64,000 nt of DNA, from the NCBI GenBank assembly GCA_951804985.1, contig OX638130.1, positions 130,151,593-130,215,592 on the forward strand, given 5' to 3'. Of this stretch, positions 56,263-64,000 are shown piece by piece. The stretch's first letter is position 1, and every line of letters starts with the position of its first letter. Made by a program: the position numbers and the translations under genes. This DNA comes from Dryomyza anilis. Taxonomy: Eukaryota; Arthropoda; Insecta; Diptera; Dryomyzidae. The notes under the pieces were generated by a model. That model worked only from the letters and a program-made list of their open reading frames with translations. It was not told the DNA's origin and searched no databases.

Positions 56263-57920
56263 AAAAAGAAAAATTAATACAAATTTAAATTTAAAAAAAA
56301 AATGTTAACACCTTTATTAAAACTATAAATTTTATGTCCATTTGTGGTATTTCTCATTTGCAGTATAATTATATATTCATATTAGGTGTTATAAATGCGA
56401 AAAGACTTCCAACAAAATAAAGCTAATTGCGCTCTTTCACTGAAATTTATTATAGACTTTTTGTGCCAAAAAAAGGCGCCACCATTACCTAAACTAAAAC
56501 AGTAAAAGTGCGAAAATAACAAAGACTCCAACTATTATCTTGAACAAGAGCCATAAACAATAAATTTAATCTGTACTCTTCAGTTTATTGTTTTGCACAC
56601 TAATCCACAAAAAAAAAACTCCAACTCGAAGAAGTTTTTCTTTAAAATTTTCGCAAAATATTTTCTTTGTTGCTCATTGCAAATGTTCCTAATAAAAAAT
56701 GGCAAAAAAAACAAGAACTTCTTCACTTGCGAAAAGAATTTTACAAACACATAAATTTTCACCTTTCCGCCTTCATAGAAACACAGAAAAAATTTAACAG
56801 CGCCAAGTGTGGTTTTGACTTGGAGTTTTCAATGCTGCTCTATATCTTGCTCTTCTTCTTTTTCTACTTCCTCTTCTTCCTATGCGGTTTGTGCGGCACT
56901 CTAAAAGGGGTTTTATGCGCGCACTAATACATGAACATTTGGCGAACTCACACAGACACATCACACGACTGACAAAAACGAAGACGCGCTGCATATGAGT
57001 TGAGGGCAGTTGGGGGAATGTGTCTGTCTGTCTTTCTGTGTTTATGAAGTTATAAAGCAGTTAAATTTAAGTGGCCAATAAAAATAAATGTTTCTACCAC
57101 AAAAGCATTGTTTTTAACACTCATACATTCATGTATTCGCTATCACATGCACTCCCATTCACACATGCCAAACACACACAGTCACACATATCCAAAGTTA
57201 GAAAATTCTAGGAAAAGGTATTACGCCCTGCATTGATTCTAGAATGCACTCAGATCTAGAATGCATTCTTTATATTTTTCGTAGCGTTTCAGTTTCAATA
57301 CCATTTTCGAAATGAATACACGGCATACATAACGTTTATAAAATTCTACCAATCAGTACTAGTACAAATTGGTATTCATTGGAAAAACTTACAAATTTAA
57401 AAACAAATTAATAAAACAGTTTAATTAAAAAAATGCATACAAAATTTAGTTCTCTGAAAAAAAAAAATAACACATAATCATATTAAATGTAATATCCATT
57501 TTTAGAATTATAATCTGCATTATTCATCATTTTTAAATAAATTGAATATATTGATTATGTTTATGAATATTTCAAAAATTAATTATATTAGCTTTTTTTT
57601 TTTTTGAAACACAAAATGAAATTAATATTCATTTAAATCACACAAATTGTAACTAGAAACATTGAACAATACATTTGTTTACCCAAAATCGATGCCGTAC
57701 CAAATCAAAAACTGTTTATTTTGCTTTAAATTTATTATGATTTACTAATGAAGCAGATTTCTCGGTGCTTTGTCTTAAAAAGAGCATCAATTAATAGTTA
57801 TAAATGTTTGTTTGTGAAGTGAGAAGTAAAATCTCAATGATAAATAATGTATAAGAGCTATGCTTGAGTAGGAAATCGTTTGTAATCGAATAAGAACTTA
57901 ATTTCGATGGAAATAAATTA
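56263..57920. other. AT-rich unique spacer with a short balanced part at 56740-57060
   Basis: A GTCT tract lies at 57020-57033. An 86-codon ORF at 56667-56927 and an overlapping minus ORF have no recognised domain. Nothing else is supported. Confidence 0.35.
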
Positions 57921-58610
57921 AAACCAGTTGGGAAGGTTAGATCACATGGAACATTTTATAGTATGATAGTTAGGATTATCAAAATTATAGTCGGCCTAAG
58001 CCGACTATAAATACCCTACACATATGTGTGGTTACCATACAAAGTGATATATAGGTCACCAGGGTATACGAATCCTGAAAATAACTACACACATTCAATC
58101 GCTGAAGCATACCCATTCATTTGACACCCATTTTTACAAATGGGTAGGTGTACCGAATTTCGATTTTTTTTTGTGAATCACAAGTCTTTTCGCCGGAAAA
58201 CATTATTATCATGTATTTGAGCATGATGTCAATATATATTTGACCAAAAAAGTTTACCTAAGCACGTATACATAAAAATTGATCTTTATATGTACATTTT
58301 ATATGAGGTATTTGAACATAAGTGGTCGGATCATAGGTCACAATGGACCGATTTTCGCACATACAGCGTAGGTATATTAGTAAGTTATAAGTTTCATTTA
58401 TCTAGCTCTTCAATTTTAAAAGTAGTAGGGATTTCAACAGACAGACAGACAGACGGACGGACAGACGGACATCGCTTATTCGACTCAGGAGGTCATACTG
58501 ATCAAGAATATATTTACTTTTCCATACCGGAGATGCTTCCTTCTGGGTGTTACAAACGGTGTACCAAACTGAATATACCCTTTCACTCTTAGTATAGGGT
58601 ATAAAAAAAA
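57921..58610 (+). mobile_element. DINE-1/mini-me-like element, fullest copy 3
   Basis: It runs from AAACCAGTTGGGAAGGTTA through the TATAGTCGG/CCGACTATA hairpin (57988-58011), AATACCCTACACATATGTG, (GACA/GACG)n at 58439-58470, ATTCGACTCAGGAGGTCATA, CTGATCAAGAATATATTTAC, CCATACCGGAGATGCTTCC and GGGTGTTACAAACGG. It ends TTTCACTCTTAGTATAGGGT followed by ATAAAAA. This matches what is known of the mini-me/DINE-1 core and its 3' end. The 100-codon ORF at 58290 is inside the element. Confidence 0.8.
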
Positions 58611-58772
58611 TTCTAAAAACTAATAGAGTAATAAATTTTTTATTAATTTGGTTTGACGGAAAACGTTGTTTTTGTCATTTGTTACCACCAATTATGTAAA
58701 CCTTATTTATGGATTTTCAGTTACTACACTAAATACAAATTATATGGAAATTTATGCTTTTTACAAAACATG
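58611..58772. other. AT-rich spacer
   Basis: Nothing recognised. Confidence 0.3.
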
Positions 58773-59660
58773 TACACCCAAAGAACGAATCAGTTGGGGC
58801 AACCGTCTTTTTTTTTTTTTGCCAACCGATTTAATTAGTTCTGTCAACATTCGACTGATTCAGTTGTTGCAACACCACGTATCAGTTCACACAACTAATT
58901 AATACATTTGACACAACCAATTTGTTTAGTTGTCGTAGCCAATTTAATTATAAGAAATCGGCCATTTTACCTCGTCCTAGTGCTTCAAAGTGTTGCAAAC
59001 ACGAAGTTCGCGTCACAACAGCGATCCCGAGATCGGAAATTGCCGATGACTCGTTGTGTTGCTGACTTCGTGTTTGCAACACGTTGGAGCGCTAGGGCTG
59101 CATAAATAAATATAACATATAGAAACACAATAGCAAGTACTCTGTAGAATAGTATGTCTCTTGTTGAAGAAAGTGTATTTGGGCATGAAAAAACTGAACA
59201 GTAAACCCGAACAAGTCTCAAAAAAAATTCGAAATTTTGTTTTACACGTGGCACGCGCTGTCCGTCGCACACAAAAAAACTAGTGAAACATCTGAAGCTT
59301 GTGCGACTGATGTTGTCCTGCTTTGGCATTGCTTTTATACAAGACAACTGATTTCACAGTTGAATCAAATTAATATTGGTTGCTACAACCTAATATAACT
59401 AACTGTTTGTTAAGTCAACTAAATATTGGTTATGTCTCATTTTGAATTTAGTTGCCGTAGCAATGGAAATAAAAAATTTGAAAATGGATAAAAAGTTCGT
59501 TTCCCCAATCAATGTTGCAGTTGCTTCAACTAGTAGCTGGTTACGCTTCATATTATTGTTTACTATAAATGAATTTCAGGTAAGACTGACTACATTTGGT
59601 AGATGCAAATGAATATTCGATGAAACAACTGAACGCCAAGATAATATTTTTTTGTGTGTA
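58773..59660. mobile_element. Foldback-type MITE with a strong internal hairpin
   Basis: Ends are TACACCCAAAGAACGAATCA and, inverted, TACACACAAAAAAATATTAT, similar to the TACAC-type ends elsewhere. Inside, GTGTTGCAAACACGAAGT (58989-59006) is perfectly inverted at 59066-59083, enclosing about 60 bp. ATTGG/CAACT words recur around it. Two minus-strand ORFs (up to 120 codons) span the hairpin; their product is unrecognised and I do not support them as genes. Confidence 0.62.
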
Positions 59661-59695
59661 TATTTTATAGCACTGTACTACATATTTCAAAAAAT

Positions 59696-60135
59696 GCCGT
59701 ATACAAAAATTCCCACCTATTGTTTTGGATAGGCACGAAAAAACAATGAATATCTTCATTTACAGAATTTCTGTATCACTTCTAGGTTTTTTTTTTAATT
59801 CGCACTTCTGTAAGGAAATTCGCTTTTTTCTACTTTGAGTTACTTATATAATTAAAACTCAGCATCTGCACACGTTCTTTTAAAAGTGTATACATTTTTG
59901 AAAAACCAACACATTAAGCTTACCAAAACTTTTTAATTTATTAAAATAAGTTTGAAAAGACCTGAGTTATAGGCCATTATACGACAAAACAATTCAAATT
60001 TGAATACATTTTGAAAAATCGTAAAAAAAATTATCTTACAAGATAATCGACACATTTTTACAGTTATTAAAAGTAAATTCAATTACCTTATCAGAAATTT
60101 TGGATTTATCAAAATTTAATAGGAAATAACAAAGT
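59696..60135 (+). repeat. Unclassified interspersed repeat, longest copy
   Basis: This gives the order from which the fragments at 2430-2574 and 3345-3700 (inverted) derive. No TIR, poly-A tail or protein was seen. The element may continue to about 60600, but there is no second copy there to compare. Confidence 0.5.
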
Positions 60136-60764
60136 TATGATCGATTAAATCATTGTCCTTTAAATAATAAAATGTTTCAAACGAGTCATTCCCACACATT
60201 ATTTACCAAATCAACTCAACTATGAGATTTAAAGCTCTTGGATTTTGGTTAAATTTTTTTATATATTTTTCAGACAACTTTATCCTGAGATACAGTGATA
60301 AAAGTTACAAAAAATAGACAAAAAAAACTTTTGTAGGTTGTTCATATGAAAATATCTATTGATCGAGATATGCTATAAACCCCGTCGAGGTGTCATTTTA
60401 AAGCTAATAAAATATGACCCTATGAAAATTCTGAAAAAATCCTAAATTTTTGTTGATTTAATATGAAAATTCGTGCTAAATTTCAAGAGGGTATTTTGAC
60501 GGAGTTATATCAAAAAAAATCCATGTACGAAACAAACATAATCATAATCTGTGACGTCAAAGAATTTGACAGTATGCGCATAGCGTAATCATCTTTTCTA
60601 TTATTCTTGCATCATTTCTATATAATTTGAATTAAATTTTGAATTAAACCATTTGGCAGATCTGTTTGAAATCGATAATAACTCTACTCAACAAAACGAG
60701 AGAAAATGTTTGCGGTTGCTGATTTTGAATGCATACTCAGTTTTTTTCTTTTACGTAACATGAT
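60136..60764. other. AT-rich spacer
   Basis: No gene recognised; may be the rest of the preceding repeat. Confidence 0.3.
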
Positions 60765-60769
60765 CAATT

Positions 60770-61360
60770 GAAATTCAGAAATTCAATTTGAAATTCAAAA
60801 GAAATCACTTAAAATTCAGAAATTCCATTTGAAATTCAGAAATTCCATTTGAAATTGAAAAGACATCAATTGAAATTCAGAAATTTTCATTTGAAATTCA
60901 GATAATTTCCATTTAAAATTTCTATCTGAAATTAAGAAATTTCCATTTGAAATTCAGAAAATGTCCATTTGAAATTCAGAAATATCTATTTGAAATTCAG
61001 AAATATCTATTTGAAATTCAGAAATTTCCATTTGAAATTAAGAATTTTCCATTTGAAATTCAGATATTTCCATTTGTAATTCAGAAATTATCATTTGAAA
61101 TTCAGAAATTTTCATATGAATTTCGAATGGAAATTTCTAAAATTCAAATGAAAATTTGTAAATTTCAAATGAAAATTTCTGAGTATAAAATGAAATTTTC
61201 TGAATTTCAAACGGAAATTTCTGAATATAAAATAAAATTTTCTGATTTTCATATGGATATTTCTGAATTTCAATTGATGTCTTTTGAATTTGAAATGGAA
61301 ATTTCTGAAATCAAATGAAATTTTCTAAATTTCAAATCGAAATTTCTGAATTTCATTTGT
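60770..61360. repeat. Head-to-head 21-bp satellite (mirrored array)
   Basis: From 60770 to about 61110 the unit is GAAATTCAGAAATTTCCATTT (21 bp). From about 61115 to 61360 the same unit runs in reverse complement (AATTTCTGAATTTCAAATGG). The pair AGACATCAATTG (60861-60872) and CAATTGATGTCT (61271-61282) shows the two halves are mirror copies of one array, not independent. The 123-codon ORF at 60947-61318 stays open because 21 is a multiple of three. Confidence 0.88.
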
Positions 61361-61946
61361 AAATGGTGTAGTTTTCAAAAAAACTCTGAACGCAATTTTT
61401 CTTTCAATTGTCAATACTTATAATACCAAGACTAATACCGAAAAATGCAATTATTCTGACAGGTTTTAAGAGATTTGAATCTAAACTTTAAAAATATTAA
61501 TTTTTTTAGACTATTTTTGGACAATTTTTATAGCATTTTGTATCTAATCAAATATAAAAAAATGATTTATGGTTGTGTAGTACATAACAAAAATTACTAA
61601 TTTTTTTTTATCGGTTCCCTATCAACACAGAGTCCGTTAAAAAATGTCTAAAATTTAAAATGTAGATAGTTAGTTTGGCATATGCTTTGTTAATTTTTAA
61701 AAATAATTTTTATAAATAATAAAAAAATAATTCTAAAAAATCTAAATTTTCCGTGTTCAGCTCCAATTATCTTAAAAAATTTTTGGAATATAAGCATTCT
61801 TTAGTATATTAAAATTAGTCTAGACAATTAAAAGAAAAATTGCCGTTAAGTATTTTTATAAAACTATTTTTCAACAGAACTATATTTTATTCTAATTAGT
61901 GGGTGAGAATGGATTTTAAAATTTTCTCAAAAACCTTACGTAATAG
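61361..61946. other. AT-rich spacer
   Basis: Nothing recognised. Confidence 0.3.
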
Positions 61947-62276
61947 AAACCAGTTGGGAAGGTTAGATCACATGGAAAATTTTAAAGTAGGTGTAATTAT
62001 GATAGTTAGGATTATCAAAATTATAGTCGGTCTAAGCCGACTATAAATACCCTACACATATGTGTAGTTACCATTCAAAGTGATATATAGGTCACCAGGG
62101 TATACGAATCCTGAAAATAACTACAATCATTCAATCGCAGGTATTTGAACATAAGTGGTCGGATCATAGGTCACAATGGACCGATCTCGCCATACAGCGT
62201 AGGTATATTAGTAATCTAAGTTATAAGTTTCATTTATCTAGCTCTTCAATTTTAAAAGTAGTAGGGATTTCAACAG

Positions 62277-62311
<35 letters not shown>

Positions 62312-62450
62312 GACAGACGGACAGACAGACATCGCTAAACCGACTCAGGCGGTCATGCTGATCAATAATATATATACTTTTCCATACCGGAGATGCTTCC
62401 TTCTGGGTGTTACAAACGGCGTACCAAACTGAATATACCCTTTCACTATA
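61947..62450 (+). mobile_element. DINE-1/mini-me-like element, internally deleted copy 4
   Basis: It matches copy 3 from AAACCAGTTGGGAAGGTTA to CTACA.TCATTCAATCGC. It then jumps directly to GGTATTTGAACATAAGTGG, losing about 180 bp present in copy 3. The (GACA/GACG)n tract (62274-62331) is the longest of the four. It ends GAATATACCCTTTCACTATA without the final GGGTATAAAAA. Confidence 0.8.
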
Positions 62451-62799
62451 AAAACTGAGTATGCTGTCAAACTCAGCACCAGTGAATTATATAGATTCGA
62501 TGTTTGCGATGTCCATAGCAAAAATCGTTTTGGGTAGTGTAATTTTTGATGTGCTAATTAAAATATTTCGAAATTCATAAGAACACACAATTTAATTCGA
62601 ATTTTTGTCAAATTTTTGTTTGGTGATAATGTTTATCGAAAATGTAAAATTTTTCGATATGAACTCTTATTACTGGGTAAGATCTAATCAAAACGCCAAT
62701 AAATTTCGTACCATTGCAGATTAAAGAAAACTGTAATAAATAACAAAATATTATTAAATTATTTAAGTATTTATATGAAAATAACTTTTTTCTTTACCT
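62451..62799. other. AT-rich spacer
   Basis: Nothing recognised. Confidence 0.3.
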
Positions 62800-63178
62800 C
62801 CCAGTATGCCATTCGTTTTGATATAGTTACGAGATCAATGCGAGTAGAAGGAAAAATCACACGATATCGGAACCGTTCTCGTAACGATATCGAGAGTCGA
62901 ATTAGAGCTACATGGTACAGCTGCAGATATCGATACGTTTTGTCGAAATTTTCTCGTTTTTGGAAATCTAAACGATATCGAAGAAAAAATGATCGAAATT
63001 CGATATTACTGCGAAAAATATCGATGTGATAAATGTTTAAATATCGTATCTTGATAAAGATTTTGGATGTACGAAAAATGTTAAAAATTAGAATCGAGAA
63101 AGAAACGAGATCGAACTTTTTTTTATCGAAGATATTAGAGAAAGCTTCGATGACTCGAATCGAAGGTCTTCGAGACAT
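62800..63178. mobile_element. GATATCG-rich MITE, inverted copy
   Basis: It begins CCCAGTATGCCATTCGTTTT and ends near GGTCTTCGAGACATTT, the inverse of 310-692. The interior keeps CTCGTAACGATATCGAGAG, GCAGATATCGATACG and AAACGATATCGAAG. Overlapping ORFs on both strands (84-135 codons) are artefacts of the low stop content of this repeat. Confidence 0.68.
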
Positions 63179-64000
63179 TTAAATCAATAAGTTTCATATT
63201 GCGAAATTTGTATAATGTTTTATAACCTAGTCCATTGGAAAAATGTTGTTAATTAGAATTATTCGCGATAGAGTTATTTGATAGAACATAAGCATTTTTC
63301 TGGTGGTCACAAATCCTGAATCTTTTCATCCTAAATTAAATGACATCGTTTAGTTCTAATGTGCATTTATTTCTGCAATTCTCCGGCAACATAAATTGTG
63401 AATTTTAAGAGAGGGTTTATTTATTGTAAAATTGAAATTTGTTTCAAATTATTTATGTATTTTTTGCTAATGAGTTTAAATATCCAATTTTAATCGTTAC
63501 TAGTTAAAAAATTAAAAATCAATATTCCAAATTATTTTAAATTGTATTAGTCAAAATTGTAATGATTAAGATGTTCAAACATTTTACGCGTTTTCTTTGT
63601 AGCCACTAATTGCGCGTCGTAACCTTAACATTTGCCCTCTCTGTGTTTGGGGCCATGCAAAAAGGAAAGCACATGCTGATGGTGCAAATTTTCAGCACCA
63701 GGGCCAAGAAATCTGAGCCATGTACACAAAATAAAAAAAAAATAAACAAATACATTCTAATTATGGCTAATAATATGCGAAACACAACCACAAGAGTTGC
63801 GTTTGGTCCTTTGGTACGTCCTTCCGTTCGTCGTGCGCCCTCGCTGATGGACCCGAGGTTAATTACTTAATTATCTGCAGAAATGTAATTAAAGCAAACG
63901 TGGCTGGTGCGAAGAAAGAACAACAAATATTTGAAAATCGCGCGCCTCTTGTAATGAATGGCCACATAACTGCGCACATTTGAATGATGTACACAAAAAC
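63179..64000. other. AT-rich, then balanced unique DNA
   Basis: Up to 63590 it is AT-rich with nothing recognised. 63600-64000 is more balanced, with overlapping short ORFs on both strands (61-86 codons) that have no domain. It may be the start of another unique island beyond the window. Confidence 0.35.

Noticed and set aside
58985..59347. 120-codon minus-strand ORF
   Set aside because: It lies inside a foldback-type MITE and spans its hairpin; no domain or copy-conserved frame was seen.
62771..63178. 135-codon minus-strand ORF
   Set aside because: It lies within the GATATCG MITE; the homologous region of the other copies is not open in the same way.

Overview
The window looks like a gene-poor stretch of a dipteran fly genome, most likely a large intron or intergenic interval of a higher (calyptrate-like) fly. 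The reasons are: strongly A+T-rich DNA with no long host ORF; a Tc1/mariner-type element of the DD37E class; DINE-1/INE-1/mini-me-like elements carrying (GTCY)n tracts and the conserved 'CTGATCA..GAATATATATACTTT' block; (CAA)n/(CAG)n-rich unique islands; and many insect-style MITEs. The taxonomic level is inference. No complete host protein-coding gene, rRNA, tRNA gene, CRISPR array or operon was found.

Layout. 1-9.5 kb is repeat-dense: GATATCG-rich MITEs, a solo LTR nested in a SINE tail, a SINE with a perfect 12-bp target duplication, an inverted DINE-1-like element and a ~110-bp minisatellite. 9.5-12.5 kb is mostly unique. 12.5-15 kb holds MITE clusters and a third SINE. 16.8-19 kb holds the two elements with recognisable proteins: a 5'-truncated LINE (RT C-terminal end, 10-bp TSD, TAAG tail) and a TIR-bounded, frameshifted DD37E transposase. 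19-32.4 kb alternates MITEs, a solo LTR with 4-bp TSD and tandem-array elements with unique islands (22.1-23.1 and 27.0-28.1 kb) that contain splice-like candidate exons. 32.4-33.1 and 35.8-37.2 kb are unique GC-richer islands flanking a ~1.5-2.2 kb decayed palindrome. 38.3-43.7 kb holds another array-bearing element, nested MITEs and a T/G-rich tract. 43.9-45.6 kb is a unique island. 46.0-51.5 kb carries two near-identical 'double palindrome' TIR elements and more MITEs. 52.2-53.2 kb is a mirrored repeat element, 53.7-54.6 kb a GC-rich unique island, 54.8-56.3 kb a ~19-bp satellite, 57.9-62.5 kb two more DINE-1-like copies, a foldback element and a head-to-head 21-bp satellite, and 62.8 kb to the end another GATATCG MITE and unique DNA.

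The strongest observations are structural. Many repeat families are recognisable from several copies inside this one window, with clear nesting order. Several are built from long inverted repeats: the 46/50 kb double-palindrome family, the 34-35.5 kb palindrome and the 61.1 kb mirrored satellite. Apparent ORFs over tandem arrays are open only because the repeat period is a multiple of three. Functional claims about host genes are limited to a few short low-confidence exon candidates.
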